A stretch of 64,000 nucleotides of DNA, from contig CAMYDW010000003.1 in assembly GCA_947254645.1 (NCBI GenBank), positions 1 through 64,000 on the forward strand. The letters run 5' to 3'. The stretch is from an uncultured Peptococcaceae bacterium (GTDB taxonomy: Bacteria; Bacillota; Peptococcia; Peptococcales; Peptococcaceae). The first letter of the stretch is position 1. The number at the start of each line of letters is the position of its first letter. A program made the translations under genes and the position numbers. The notes below the pieces were generated by a model, which made no database searches, was not told the DNA's origin, and saw only the letters and a list, made by a program, of their open reading frames with translations. Positions 42,857 to 52,711 of the stretch are shown piece by piece.

Positions 42857-43723
42857 ATGAAAATTGGTGTGATTGATATTGGTTCAAATAGTGTGCGGAT
42901 GGCATGGTGTGATGGCACAATCAAGGTAGGGCTATTGCCAGAAGAACGATTGGCCTACAGTCGTTTGGCAGAAGGCGCCACTGCCTCAGGGATTCTTTCT
43001 GATGAAGCCGTGGAACGCACGATTCATGCGGTACGAGGGCTGTTGTCAGAGGCGAGACAAGAAGCGGTGGACATTCGACGCATTAGTGCCACCTCGGCAT
43101 TGCGAGAAGCTAAAAATGCTTCAGCAGTCAAGGCAAAAATGGAAGCTGCCTTTGAACAAGAAATTAAGATTCTATCCAGCGAGGAAGAAGCAACTTATAG
43201 TTATAAAGGGGCGACCTTTGGTCTGCCAAAAGATCAACATATGGTGGTTGTTTTAGATGTTGGTGGAGGAAGCACCGAACTGTGTTGGGGCATGGCACCA
43301 GATATGTCTGCTTCTGTACCAGTAGGGGCTGTCCGTTTAAAAGAGTTTGCCAACCAAATAACACCGCTGCCAGAATGCTTGGCGCCATTGACAGCAAAGG
43401 TTCCTAAGCGGCCCCTGCTTTTAGTGGGCGTTGGCGGCACCATCACAACAATGGCGGCAGTATTTGAACAACTAGAAACATATCGTGCACAAGAAATTCA
43501 TCAACTTTCTTATGGCATCAATGCCATGACACAATTCAATGAGGTTATGAAAGGGCTTCCAATGGAAAGTCGTATGGCCTTGGCGGGGATGTCCAAAGCG
43601 CGTGCAGATATTTTGCCTTATGGCATGGATATTGTTCTTCAAGTGATGCAAGCCTTACACACTACCACCTTGACAGTGAGCACCACAGATTTACTTTTAG
43701 GGCAGTTATTGGAACTGGTGTGA
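42857..43723 (+). CDS. ppx: Ppx/GppA phosphatase family protein
   Basis: A 288-aa ASKHA-fold enzyme with phosphate-1 loop VIDIGSNSVRM, the ISATSALREAKN segment, phosphate-2 loop VLDVGGGSTEL and GVGGTITTMAA. It is the short form without the C-terminal HD domain, so it could be an exopolyphosphatase or a pppGpp phosphatase; sequence alone does not decide. It is well placed to link stringent response and phosphate. It lies 23 nt before tilS and follows AAAGGAG. Confidence 0.92.
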   Translation: MKIGVIDIGSNSVRMAWCDGTIKVGLLPEERLAYSRLAEGATASGILSDEAVERTIHAVRGLLSEARQEAVDIRRISATSALREAKNASAVKAKMEAAFEQEIKILSSEEEATYSYKGATFGLPKDQHMVVVLDVGGGSTELCWGMAPDMSASVPVGAVRLKEFANQITPLPECLAPLTAKVPKRPLLLVGVGGTITTMAAVFEQLETYRAQEIHQLSYGINAMTQFNEVMKGLPMESRMALAGMSKARADILPYGMDIVLQVMQALHTTTLTVSTTDLLLGQLLELV

Positions 43724-43746
43724 AAAGATAGAAGGAGATGCTGCCA

Positions 43747-45060
43747 ATGAAGGTTTTTAAAGAACAGTTGCAGAGCATCATTCAGCAAGGTGACCATCTG
43801 ATTGTGGCTGTTTCTGGTGGTGCCGATTCCATGGCACTCCTTCATTTACTAGAAAGCCATCAAGAATCAGGAAACTATACTTTTGAAGTCGCTCATGTGC
43901 ATCATCATTTGCGTGCAGCTTCTGATGATGAATGGATTTTTGTAGAAAGCTATTGTCAAAAGCACGCGCTTGCTTTTCATGGCATTCATTTAGACGTTGC
44001 CAACGCCCAAGCGAAAAGTAGAAAAAGCATGGAAGCGGTTGCACATGAATTGCGACTGGCGGCGTTACAAGAGATTGTGGTAAAGCGCCAAGCAAAATGG
44101 TTGCTTTTGGCTCATCACGCCAATGATCGTGCTGAAACCATATTAATGAATATATTGCGCGGCACTGGCGCGAAAGGTCTTGCTGCGATGCCAATACAAC
44201 AAGGCAATATTATTAGGCCATTGTTGGCCTATACGAGAGATGACATTGAGCAGTATTGTTCGGCTCATCAATTATCCTACGTGACCGATGAAAGCAATGA
44301 AGACACGCGTATCACTAGAAATCGCATTCGCCATGAATTGTTGCCGCTTTTAGGGGACTACAATGGCAACATCGTTAATACCCTGAATCGTCTAGGGGAC
44401 AATATGTCTCTGGAGCAGGATTTTATTCGACAATGCGTTCAAAGCCTTTATGAAACCAGTGTTTTCTTTCATGCAAAAAAGTGGTGCTTATTGCACTGCG
44501 CACCAATTGCAGCGCATCATGAGGCGATACAAGTGGCCTTGATACAAACCCTTGCAGAAAAAATTTTAGGGACACGCACAAGCATTCATCAAGATATGCT
44601 CACACATTGTGTGGCCTTGATTCATAAGGGAAATGGTCGCTACGATTTAGGGCAAGGGCTGGTATTTGAATGGACAAAGCAGTGGTGCTACATCGGCTTT
44701 TCTTCAGAAGAGCCCTGGACTTTTGATGGAGAAACATGGCAGCATTCTTTCTTGGAGGGTGCTTTTCAAGGAATGGATTCTGGTTTTGAAGTACGTACCT
44801 ATCAAAGTGGTGATACCCTTTATGAAAAAGGCATTGGGAAGAAAAGTCTAAAAAAAATATTTCAAGAACAAGGATTTCCAATTACCCTACGAAATGTGTG
44901 GCCAATTGTGTATAATAGTAGTTCGAAGGAGATTAAATATATTCCCTTCCTTGCGCCAATTAAAGAACTCGTGTATGATATTAAAGTACCTGAAATGGGT
45001 AAATATTCTTTTATCACGATTAACAAAAAAAATTGTTTTTTTAAGGAATCTTTTTTATAG
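43747..45060 (+). CDS. tilS: tRNA(Ile)-lysidine synthase
   Basis: A 437-aa enzyme that makes lysidine at C34 of tRNA-Ile2, using ATP. The PP-loop is VAVSGGADSMALLHLL near residue 22, with HHANDRAET and RPLL-type segments after it; the TilS C-terminal domain is present (TLYEKGIGKKSLKKIFQEQG). ATG at 43747 is set by GAAGGAG about 9 nt upstream; the ATG nine bases earlier sits on the ribosome site itself. It precedes ftsH by 11 nt; the hpt gene often found between them is absent. Confidence 0.95.
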   Translation: MKVFKEQLQSIIQQGDHLIVAVSGGADSMALLHLLESHQESGNYTFEVAHVHHHLRAASDDEWIFVESYCQKHALAFHGIHLDVANAQAKSRKSMEAVAHELRLAALQEIVVKRQAKWLLLAHHANDRAETILMNILRGTGAKGLAAMPIQQGNIIRPLLAYTRDDIEQYCSAHQLSYVTDESNEDTRITRNRIRHELLPLLGDYNGNIVNTLNRLGDNMSLEQDFIRQCVQSLYETSVFFHAKKWCLLHCAPIAAHHEAIQVALIQTLAEKILGTRTSIHQDMLTHCVALIHKGNGRYDLGQGLVFEWTKQWCYIGFSSEEPWTFDGETWQHSFLEGAFQGMDSGFEVRTYQSGDTLYEKGIGKKSLKKIFQEQGFPITLRNVWPIVYNSSSKEIKYIPFLAPIKELVYDIKVPEMGKYSFITINKKNCFFKESFL

Positions 45061-45071
45061 TAGGAGGACAT

Positions 45072-47120
45072 ATGAATAATAAAGCATGGAAAAGCTTTGC
45101 CGTTTATTTGGTCATTTTCCTCATGTTTTTTTCTTTAATTGAATATTTTGGTCGTACCAATAACAGTAAAGAAGCAGAACGTGTTTATGGCGAAAACTAC
45201 ACCGAATTTATGGAAAATGTAGACAAAGGTAAAATCAAAGAAGTCACCATTACAACTTTTGACAATTATCAAGAAATTAGCGGGAAAACAAAACAAGGCA
45301 AAGTATTTAATATGCCGATTACTAAGAATGAGGAACAGCTCACTCAAAAATTAGTGGATAAAGGGGTTACTGTTACACAAAAGAAAACCCCAGAACCATC
45401 TCCTATTTTTAATTTATTAAGTTCCATTATTCCAATTCTTTTATTGGTTGGTGTTTTCTTCTTCTTTATGAATCAAACCCAAGGCGGTGGTGGCAAGGTT
45501 TCTCAATTTGGCAAGAGCAAAGCCAAAATGACGGTGGATAAGCAAAACCGTGTGACCTTTACCGACGTGGCTGGTGCAGATGAAGTCAAAGAAGAACTGG
45601 TTGAAGTGGTAGACTTTTTGAAAGAACCACAAAAATTCAAAGCAATTGGTGCAAAAATTCCTAAAGGGGTTCTTTTATTTGGCCCTCCAGGGACAGGGAA
45701 AACCTTATTGGCACGTGCAGTAGCTGGTGAAGCGGGCGTTCCATTCTTTTCCATCAGTGGGTCAGACTTCGTTGAAATGTTTGTGGGTGTTGGGGCAAGT
45801 CGTGTACGTGACTTGTTTGAGCAAGCAAAGAAGAACAGTCCTTGTATCATCTTTATTGACGAAATTGATGCCGTAGGCCGTCAACGTGGTGCAGGTGTCG
45901 GTGGTGGTCACGATGAACGTGAACAAACACTCAACCAATTACTGGTTGAAATGGATGGCTTTGATGCAAATGAAGGAATCATTATTCTTGCGGCAACCAA
46001 CCGTCCAGACATTTTAGACCCAGCATTGTTGCGTCCAGGTCGTTTTGACCGTCAAATTACTGTTGGCCGTCCAGATGTACGAGGCCGTGAAGAAATTCTT
46101 AACGTGCATGTGCGCAAGAAACCTCTTTCTGCAGATGTTGACTTGAAAATCATTGCCAAACAAACAGCTGGCTTTACAGGTGCTGATTTGGCAAACTTGG
46201 TGAATGAAGCGGCACTCTTGGCAGCACGAGAAAATCTCACCACTATTACTCAAGACCATTTGGAAAAATCTATTGAACGTGTAGTGGCAGGACCTGAGAA
46301 GAAAAATCGTGCACAAATTAGTGATGCCGAATTGAAACTAGTGAGCTACCATGAAGCAGGGCATGCTGTTATTGGCCATATTCTTGAGGAATGTGATCCA
46401 ATCCATAAGGTATCTATTATTCCACGTGGTGGTGCAGGTGGATATACCATGAGCTTGCCACTTGAAGACCGCAATTACATGACCCGTACCCATTTGCTTC
46501 ATGAGGTAACGATGATGCTAGGGGGGCGTGTGGCAGAAGAAGTGGTCTTAGGCGAAATTTCTACTGGGGCGTCTAACGATATCGAACGTGCCACCAACAT
46601 TATCCGTCAAATGATCACGCGTTGGGGGATGAGTGAAGAATTAGGAACCATTGCCTTTGGTGAAGATCAAGAGCAAGTATTCCTAGGACGCGACTTGGGA
46701 CATTCCAGAAACTATAGTGAAGCAGTTGCCTTCTCTATCGATAAAGAAGTCAAGCGTATTATGGATGAGTGCTATGCACGTGCAAAAGCCCTTCTTATTG
46801 AGCATCGTGATAAATTAGATGCAGTGGCTTCAGCGTTGAAGGCACGTGAAGTCATCAATGCCTTTGAATTTAAAGGCATTATGGATGGCAAAAGCTTAGA
46901 GCAAATTGATATTGAGCAAGCTGAATATCAAAAGAAACTCGATGAAGAAAAAGCAAGAAAAATTGCCATGCGTGAAGGCAAAATCACTGGTGAGACCATC
47001 GAAGCAACGCCTGCACCTGAAGAGGCAGATGTCATCAGTCAAGATGTAAAAGCCGATGAGGATAAGGAAGAAGGTAAAGCTGAATCATTAGGTTTACCGT
47101 CTCAATCAGACGATAAATAA
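45072..47120 (+). CDS. ftsH: ATP-dependent membrane metalloprotease FtsH
   Basis: A 682-aa AAA+ protease: two membrane helices (about 7-24 and 114-134) around an extracytoplasmic loop, Walker A GPPGTGKT near 204-211, Walker B IIFIDEIDAVG, the second region of homology TNRPDILDPALLRPGRFD, and the zinc site HEAGH near 430. It degrades misfolded and regulatory membrane proteins. The acidic C-terminal tail (EEADVISQDVKADEDKEEG) is longer than usual. It follows tilS as in Bacillus and has AGGAGG before ATG. Confidence 0.97.
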   Translation: MNNKAWKSFAVYLVIFLMFFSLIEYFGRTNNSKEAERVYGENYTEFMENVDKGKIKEVTITTFDNYQEISGKTKQGKVFNMPITKNEEQLTQKLVDKGVTVTQKKTPEPSPIFNLLSSIIPILLLVGVFFFFMNQTQGGGGKVSQFGKSKAKMTVDKQNRVTFTDVAGADEVKEELVEVVDFLKEPQKFKAIGAKIPKGVLLFGPPGTGKTLLARAVAGEAGVPFFSISGSDFVEMFVGVGASRVRDLFEQAKKNSPCIIFIDEIDAVGRQRGAGVGGGHDEREQTLNQLLVEMDGFDANEGIIILAATNRPDILDPALLRPGRFDRQITVGRPDVRGREEILNVHVRKKPLSADVDLKIIAKQTAGFTGADLANLVNEAALLAARENLTTITQDHLEKSIERVVAGPEKKNRAQISDAELKLVSYHEAGHAVIGHILEECDPIHKVSIIPRGGAGGYTMSLPLEDRNYMTRTHLLHEVTMMLGGRVAEEVVLGEISTGASNDIERATNIIRQMITRWGMSEELGTIAFGEDQEQVFLGRDLGHSRNYSEAVAFSIDKEVKRIMDECYARAKALLIEHRDKLDAVASALKAREVINAFEFKGIMDGKSLEQIDIEQAEYQKKLDEEKARKIAMREGKITGETIEATPAPEEADVISQDVKADEDKEEGKAESLGLPSQSDDK

Positions 47121-47156
47121 AAAAATATTGAATTATAATATAAAGGAGGGTTGTGT

Positions 47157-47957
47157 ATGGGAACATCGCAAAAACCCTCCTTTTCTTTTGCTAGGGGGGT
47201 GATTTTCGTCATCGCCCTAGCCATTTTTTTATATGCGGGTGTACAACTGTTTCTCATTGGAAAAGATTATATTGATAGCCGACAATCCTACAATCATGTC
47301 AAGGATGCAGTCAATGTCACACAACAAAAAGAAACACCACCCGAGGAAAGAACCATAGATTTTAAAAAGCTACAAAGTATTAACTGGGAGGCTGTTGGCT
47401 GGATTTATGTGCCAGCGGTCGGTATTGATTATCCGCTCATGTACACAACAAATAATGACAAATACCTGCGCACAACGATAGAGGGCACACAACAAATTGC
47501 TGGCTCTATCTTTATTGATTATCGTAACCATGGTGATTTGACCGATCAAAGCACCTATATTTATGGACATCATATGAAAGATAAAAGTATGTTTAGTAAG
47601 CTTCTGAATTTTCAAGACAAAGCCGTATTTGACAAAAATTCTTTTGTCTATATTTATCGGCCAGAAGCGACTTATGAATACAAAATATTTTCTGTCCATG
47701 GTGCCAATGCAAGAAGCAGCGATTATACTTTGGATTTTTTTAATCCAGGTGATTTTGATCGTTATGTACAAACGATGGTACAAAAGAGTGCATATCCCAC
47801 AGGGGTGTCAGTGGCTGCCAATGATAAAATAATCACACTGTCAACATGCACCACGACTGACCTAGAAAATGATGATCGTTATGTGGTACAGGCCAAACTG
47901 GTGCGTGTGTTGCCAATCCATTCCACAGAAAAGGCAGGGCATTCAAATGAATCCTAG
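47157..47957 (+). CDS. srtB: Class B sortase
   Basis: A 266-aa membrane-anchored transpeptidase: one N-terminal helix (about 14-32), then the sortase barrel with catalytic His near 139 (YGHHMKDKSMF), Cys near 231 (TLSTCT) and Arg in DDRYVVQA. The WIYVPAVGIDYPLM start and KSMFSKLLNF spacing are class B features. Class B sortases anchor a few substrates, often heme proteins or pili. Neither surface heme protein in this window has a recognisable sorting motif, so its substrate lies elsewhere. ATG at 47157 (AGGAGGG upstream) is preferred over GTG 47151. Confidence 0.9.
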   Translation: MGTSQKPSFSFARGVIFVIALAIFLYAGVQLFLIGKDYIDSRQSYNHVKDAVNVTQQKETPPEERTIDFKKLQSINWEAVGWIYVPAVGIDYPLMYTTNNDKYLRTTIEGTQQIAGSIFIDYRNHGDLTDQSTYIYGHHMKDKSMFSKLLNFQDKAVFDKNSFVYIYRPEATYEYKIFSVHGANARSSDYTLDFFNPGDFDRYVQTMVQKSAYPTGVSVAANDKIITLSTCTTTDLENDDRYVVQAKLVRVLPIHSTEKAGHSNES

Positions 47958-48629
47958 CGTGAAGTTAAAATATGGATTTGTGATGTTTATGTTTGGTACG
48001 ATGGGAATTTTTGTACGTGAAATTGGTTTGTCCTCTAGTGCCTTGGCTTTTGTGTGCCGATATTAGTGATGTTATTATCCCCTTTATTTTTTCAAGAGAA
48101 GCTGACAGGGCATAAGATTTTTTGTATTGCCTTGGCTTTTGTCGGCATGATTTTTGTTTCTGGTGTTTTACAGGAGCAAGGCATGGCAACCAGTCATTAT
48201 AAAGGGGTGGCCTTTGGCCTTGCTGCGGCCACTGCCTATGCCTTGATTGTCATCAATGGCAAAAAAATTCATGGCATATCTTCCTACGATATGACGATTT
48301 TTCAATTTATAGTGGCTGCCTTGGTCATATTGCCATATACAATCTTCACAACAAATGTAGGGGAAATATCGTTGACACCACAAGGGATATTATGTATCTT
48401 AGTGATTGGGATGATACATACAGGGTTGTGCTATGTATGGTATTTTTCATCATTGCGCCAGTTAAATGCGCAGACAGTGGCAATGTGGAGCTATATTGGT
48501 CCCGTTGTGGCTGTTTTTGTATCGGCATTTTTATTGCGGGAACCAATGTCGGTGCTTTCTTGGATCGGTGCTGCATTTATTCTCGGTGCAACCTTTATTA
48601 GTGAGCTTTCGAAAGAAGGCAATTCATGA
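47948..48629 (+). pseudogene. EamA/DMT transporter with an internal deletion
   Basis: The first 39 codons (MNPSVKLKYGFVMFMFGTMG to FVCR) are a normal EamA N-terminus and run into a stop at 48064-48066. In another frame, from about 48055, the family continues with PILVMLLSPLFFQEKLTGHK to a normal C-terminus at 48629. Comparison with EamA proteins of about 290 residues shows that roughly 60 residues (second and third helices) are missing and that the join is frameshifted. The gene is therefore broken by a deletion of about 180 nt. Its start overlaps the end of the sortase gene. An intact EamA gene is at 59831-60724. Confidence 0.82.
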
Positions 48630-48686
48630 TGATGTAATAGTGAGACACTTTACATTTATATATCGATGAGGAAAGAGGTAGAGGTT

Positions 48687-49559
48687 ATGTACAAAATTGT
48701 GGGCTATAAGCATTTAGGGGGCTTGACACATGAAATGGTTGTCGAAGCACCACAACTTGCGAAACGCGCAAAGGCAGGACAATTCCTTATTATTCGTATC
48801 GATGAACAAGGAGAACGTATTCCTTTGACAATCGCTGATACCGATGTGGAAAAGGGAACCGTTACAGTTGTTGTGCAAGCGGTCGGTCGTTCCACCGAAC
48901 AAATGGTGACCTTGCGTGAAAACGATTACTTCCAAGATGTGGTAGGACCACTCGGTGTAGCCAGTGAAATTGAAAACTATGGCACTGTTGTGATTGTTGG
49001 TGGTGGGGTTGGGATTGCCCCTATTCACCCTATCGCACGTGCACTTAAAGAAGCGGGCAATCGTGTGATTTCCATTATTGGGGCTAAGAACAGCGATTTA
49101 CTTTTCTGGGAAGACAAAATGGCTGCAGTATCTACTGAGCTCTATATTGCGACAGATGATGGTTCTAAAGGGCATAAGGGCTTCGTTACAGAAGTATTAG
49201 CAGAAATTTGTGACCGTGAAAAAGTGGATATTGTATGGGCAGTAGGACCAATGATCATGATGCGCAACTGTGTGGCCGTAACCAAGGAACGTGGCATTCG
49301 TTCCGTAGTTAGCATGAATCCAGTCATGATTGATGGCACAGGAATGTGTGGTGGCTGCCGTGTGCGTGTCGGCGATGAAACAAAATTTGCTTGTGTAGAT
49401 GGCCCAGAATTTGATGGGGATTTGATCGATTTTGATTTGGCAATGAAACGTACCAGATATTTGCGTGAAATGGAAATGGCTGGTAAAGAATATTATCATG
49501 ATCACCAATGCAATTTGGGTCTTGAACATCATGATGCGCCAATGAAGGAGGGAGAATAA
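48687..49559 (+). CDS. nfnA: NfnA, small subunit of NADH-dependent ferredoxin:NADP oxidoreductase
   Basis: A 290-aa FAD/NAD(H)-binding reductase of the PyrK/NfnA type: an FAD domain with AGQFLIIRIDEQGERIPLT, an NAD domain (VIVGGGVGIAPIHPIARALK) and a C-terminal 2Fe-2S site in DGTGMCGGCRVRV with a later Cys in KFACVDGPEF. With NfnB it forms the flavin-based electron-bifurcating NfnAB, which couples NADH and reduced ferredoxin to NADP+ reduction. It was formerly annotated as a sulfide dehydrogenase subunit. ATG at 48687 has AGAGG upstream. The TAATGG junction couples it to NfnB. Confidence 0.9.
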   Translation: MYKIVGYKHLGGLTHEMVVEAPQLAKRAKAGQFLIIRIDEQGERIPLTIADTDVEKGTVTVVVQAVGRSTEQMVTLRENDYFQDVVGPLGVASEIENYGTVVIVGGGVGIAPIHPIARALKEAGNRVISIIGAKNSDLLFWEDKMAAVSTELYIATDDGSKGHKGFVTEVLAEICDREKVDIVWAVGPMIMMRNCVAVTKERGIRSVVSMNPVMIDGTGMCGGCRVRVGDETKFACVDGPEFDGDLIDFDLAMKRTRYLREMEMAGKEYYHDHQCNLGLEHHDAPMKEGE

Positions 49560-50947
49560 TGGCACTTAAAGTACCTAGACATGACATGCCAGTGCAAGAT
49601 GCCAAAGAACGTGTCACAAATTTTAGTGAAGTGGCATTAGGTTATGATTTAGAAACTGCAATGGAGGAAGCAAAGCGTTGTCTTAATTGTGCCAATCCTC
49701 GTTGTGTAGGTGGTTGCCCAGTTCATGTAGATATTCCAAACTTTATTCAAGCTTTGGCTGAAGGCGATTTGGAAGAATCTGCACGTCGTTTGAAAGCACG
49801 CACCAGCTTGCCAGCAGTATGTGGGCGTGTATGTCCTCAAGAAAACCAATGCGAAGGTGTTTGCGTATTAGGCATTAAAGGGGAACCAGTGGCAATTGGC
49901 CGTTTGGAACGTTTTGTAGCAGACTGGGAAGGCACTCAACCTGCAAAACCAGTTGTTCTTCCAGAAAAAAATGGCAAAAAAGTTGGTGTCATTGGTGCTG
50001 GTCCAGCAGGCTTGGCTTGTGCAGGTGACTTGGCAAAATTAGGCTATGATGTCACTGTTTTTGAAGCCTTGCATACCCCTGGTGGTGTGTTGATGTATGG
50101 GATTCCAGAATTCCGTTTGCCAAAGGCTGTGGTACAACGTGAAATTAACTATATTCATTCCCTCGGTGTACAATTCGAAAATGATGCCATTGTTGGGAAA
50201 TTATATGATATTGAAGAACTTCGCAATGAAAAAGACTTTGATGCGTTCTTTGTTGGGACTGGGGCAGGACTTCCTTATTTTATGAACCTTGAAGGGGAAA
50301 ATCTCAATGGGATTTACTCTGCTAATGAATTTTTAACACGCTCTAATCTCATGAAGGCGTTTGATTATCCAAATCATGCCACCCCAATCCGTGTTGGAAA
50401 ACGTGTTGCTGTCATTGGTGGTGGGAATGTTGCGATGGATGCTGCTCGTACAGCGCTCCGTCTTGGTGCTGAAGAAAGCTATATCGTCTATCGCCGTAGC
50501 CAAGAAGAAATTCCAGCACGTGCCGAAGAATTGGAACACGCTATTGAAGAAGGCGTGAAGCTGAAACTTTTAAGCTCTCCAATTGCCTATAAAGGCGATG
50601 AAGATGACATTGTTACCACCATGGTATTGCAAAAATATGAGCTTGGTGAACCAGATGACAGTGGCCGTCGTCGCCCAGTGGCAATCGAAGGTGCCATTGA
50701 AGAAATGCCGATTGATACAGTTATTGTGGCAATTGGTCAAGGACCAAATCCTATTTTTACAAGCAGTACCGAAGGCTTGGAACTCAATCATCGTGGCAAT
50801 ATTGTTGCCAACGAAGTGGGACAAACCAATATCCCTGATATTTTTGCAGGTGGCGATATTGTGACTGGTGCTGCAACGGTTATTAAAGCAATGGGCGCAG
50901 GAAAAGATGCAGCTGTTGCTATTGATGAATATTTAAAAAATCTTTAA
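49559..50947 (+). CDS. nfnB: NfnB, large subunit of NADH-dependent ferredoxin:NADP oxidoreductase
   Basis: A 462-aa GltD-like protein. The N-terminal region carries eight cysteines for two 4Fe-4S clusters (CLNCANPRCVGGCPVHV, and CGRVCPQENQCEGVC). Two nucleotide-binding domains follow: FAD loop VGVIGAGPAGLACAGDL and NADP(H) loop VAVIGGGNVAMDAART. The size, about 460 residues, and the upstream NfnA gene favour NfnB over a stand-alone glutamate synthase small subunit; no GltB large subunit is near. It has a strong terminator behind it. Confidence 0.9.
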   Translation: MALKVPRHDMPVQDAKERVTNFSEVALGYDLETAMEEAKRCLNCANPRCVGGCPVHVDIPNFIQALAEGDLEESARRLKARTSLPAVCGRVCPQENQCEGVCVLGIKGEPVAIGRLERFVADWEGTQPAKPVVLPEKNGKKVGVIGAGPAGLACAGDLAKLGYDVTVFEALHTPGGVLMYGIPEFRLPKAVVQREINYIHSLGVQFENDAIVGKLYDIEELRNEKDFDAFFVGTGAGLPYFMNLEGENLNGIYSANEFLTRSNLMKAFDYPNHATPIRVGKRVAVIGGGNVAMDAARTALRLGAEESYIVYRRSQEEIPARAEELEHAIEEGVKLKLLSSPIAYKGDEDDIVTTMVLQKYELGEPDDSGRRRPVAIEGAIEEMPIDTVIVAIGQGPNPIFTSSTEGLELNHRGNIVANEVGQTNIPDIFAGGDIVTGAATVIKAMGAGKDAAVAIDEYLKNL

Positions 50948-50950
50948 TAA

Positions 50951-50990
50951 AAAAAGAACGCTCACAAGAAGTGAGCGTTCTTTTTTTATT
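50951..50990. terminator. Bidirectional terminator, nfnB / GH26 gene
   Basis: A 13-bp perfect stem AAAGAACGCTCAC with its complement, 5-nt loop, T on the right and A on the left. Confidence 0.92.
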
Positions 50991-50993
50991 TGT

Positions 50994-52649
50994 TTATTTG
51001 CGTAAGTAGTGTTTAAAAGTATTAACGGTTTTCTTGCTGTCGTCAATATAGTATGGACGTGCTTCTGTTTTTCCGTCCATATCACGGCCATTCCACCAAA
51101 CAGCCACTTTGATACGAGGGTAATTTCGTAGTTGCTTAAACATGTCTTTTACCCAATCTGGCTTATCGCCACCGATGCTGCTGGATGCAAATTCGGTGAT
51201 CATCAATGGTTGTTGATATTGTGGTGCCATGGTTTTATAAAGCGGGTCATAAATTTCATTAAAGCTACGCCAAGTTTCGCCTTCGTAATAATCCCCGGTA
51301 TTGTAGCCTGTTAGACCAACAATATCGACATATTCATCACCTGGATAGTAGTTGTCCGCATGATTCCAAGGAAAATCTGGAAAAGATTTTTCATTGGGAT
51401 TCCAAATCCAAAGGGTATTTTGAGTGGCGCCTTCTTCTTCAAAAATTTGATAGAGATAACGGTAAAGAGAGACATAAATATTGCAGTCACGAGATGCCCA
51501 AAAAGCAGAGTAGGTGCACCAATCCCCGTTCATTTCATTGAAAGGTCGGAAAAGCACAGGATGTCCAAAGTCAGCAATATCTTTGGCATAGGCATGCAGA
51601 TAATCGTCATAAGTGCCTTCGAGAATCTCATAGACCATGTTGCGATTGGCAGTGGCATCATAGATTGGTGTTTGTAGGGTAAGTTCTACTGTGGCCCCTT
51701 CTTGTTTTGCACGTTTGAGGAGATTGATAATACGTCCTTCCTTATAAGCGTCATGGATATTGGTGTAGTGTAGAAGAAATTTAAAATCATGTTTCACTTT
51801 ATTTTCAATCTCATGTAAACGATCAACATTTCTATAATCCACTTCAGCAGAAATTGGTTCAAAAAGTCCCCATGTTAATCCACTGTCTTTGGAAAAATAG
51901 TCTTGGTACAGCTTTTGTGTTTCATCGTTTTTCTTGCTGATGTTTGAAGAGTGTCGTTCATATTCAAGGCCTTCTACATCTGGTGTAAAAGTATCAAAGC
52001 TCTTAATGATTTCTTCAACATTTAAGGTGTCAGCTTCACTCGCTGTAGCGCTAAAGAAAAGATTGTAGCTATTTTTCCCTTCCACAATGTCAATGCAGGT
52101 GTAGTAATTTCTATCGTTTTTAATTTTGGATAATGTGCGACGTTGCCAAGTGGTGACCTTGACAGTGCGTCCGTCAATCACACGCTCTGTTTCCTTGGTG
52201 TTGGTAAAATCATGGTTGTTAGTGAGAAATTTATTGGAATAGCCTAGGTAGGATTCTTTATCAACAGTGAGGGGCTGAGCAAAAATTTCTAGACGCATAT
52301 TGTCATTTGCGAGTACCGCACGATAGGTGGCATCCCCCATATCGACAACCTCTAGCGTGTCGGGCACTGTGACTTTATAACCACCGACATGATTGATAAA
52401 AATACGTCCATCAGATGTTTTTTTATCTTCAAACATTTTTTTTTCTTTTGCAGCGACAACCGTTGATGCACTTGTGCTATTTAAGTCGCGCAATGGTTGA
52501 TAAGTTGGAATGGCTTCTGTGTTATCGGCATGGAAGGTATTGATTGTTTTTGTTGTAGGCGCTGGTGGCTTTTGGGAGGGTAAAGAACAAGCGGTGCTTC
52601 CCAAAAGTGTAATCAGTAGGATGCTAGCTGTAAGGGCTTTTATTTTCAA
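50994..52649 (-). CDS. Secreted lipoprotein with a GH26-like glycoside hydrolase domain
   Basis: A 551-aa protein. A signal peptide ends near the Cys in LLGSTAC (lipobox-like), then come a spacer, a beta-rich region (about 80-240) and a (beta/alpha)8 domain of the GH26 mannanase clan. The clan A catalytic acid/base is visible in RPFNEMNGDW (Glu near 371) and the nucleophile in ITEFASS (Glu near 486). The substrate could be beta-mannan or an exopolysaccharide. The start is TTG at 52649: it has GAGGAGG 9 nt upstream, while the ATG at 52673 would be at the transcription start given by the promoter at 52682-52710. It is monocistronic. Confidence 0.82.
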   Translation of the reverse strand: MKIKALTASILLITLLGSTACSLPSQKPPAPTTKTINTFHADNTEAIPTYQPLRDLNSTSASTVVAAKEKKMFEDKKTSDGRIFINHVGGYKVTVPDTLEVVDMGDATYRAVLANDNMRLEIFAQPLTVDKESYLGYSNKFLTNNHDFTNTKETERVIDGRTVKVTTWQRRTLSKIKNDRNYYTCIDIVEGKNSYNLFFSATASEADTLNVEEIIKSFDTFTPDVEGLEYERHSSNISKKNDETQKLYQDYFSKDSGLTWGLFEPISAEVDYRNVDRLHEIENKVKHDFKFLLHYTNIHDAYKEGRIINLLKRAKQEGATVELTLQTPIYDATANRNMVYEILEGTYDDYLHAYAKDIADFGHPVLFRPFNEMNGDWCTYSAFWASRDCNIYVSLYRYLYQIFEEEGATQNTLWIWNPNEKSFPDFPWNHADNYYPGDEYVDIVGLTGYNTGDYYEGETWRSFNEIYDPLYKTMAPQYQQPLMITEFASSSIGGDKPDWVKDMFKQLRNYPRIKVAVWWNGRDMDGKTEARPYYIDDSKKTVNTFKHYLRK

Positions 52650-52681
52650 AACATGATTCCTCCTCTTTGGCATATATTGCC

Positions 52682-52710
52682 ATTGTATAAAAGAAAAGAT
52701 AGAGCGTCAA
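52682..52710 (-). promoter_or_regulatory. Promoter of the GH26 gene
   Basis: Minus strand: TTGACG (52705-52710), 17-nt spacer, TACAAT (52682-52687). Start near 52675. Confidence 0.7.
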
Positions 52711-52711
52711 T

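Noticed and set aside
49559..50947. Glutamate synthase small subunit (gltD)
   Set aside because: NfnA lies directly upstream, there is no gltB nearby, and the iron-sulfur cysteine pattern fits NfnB.
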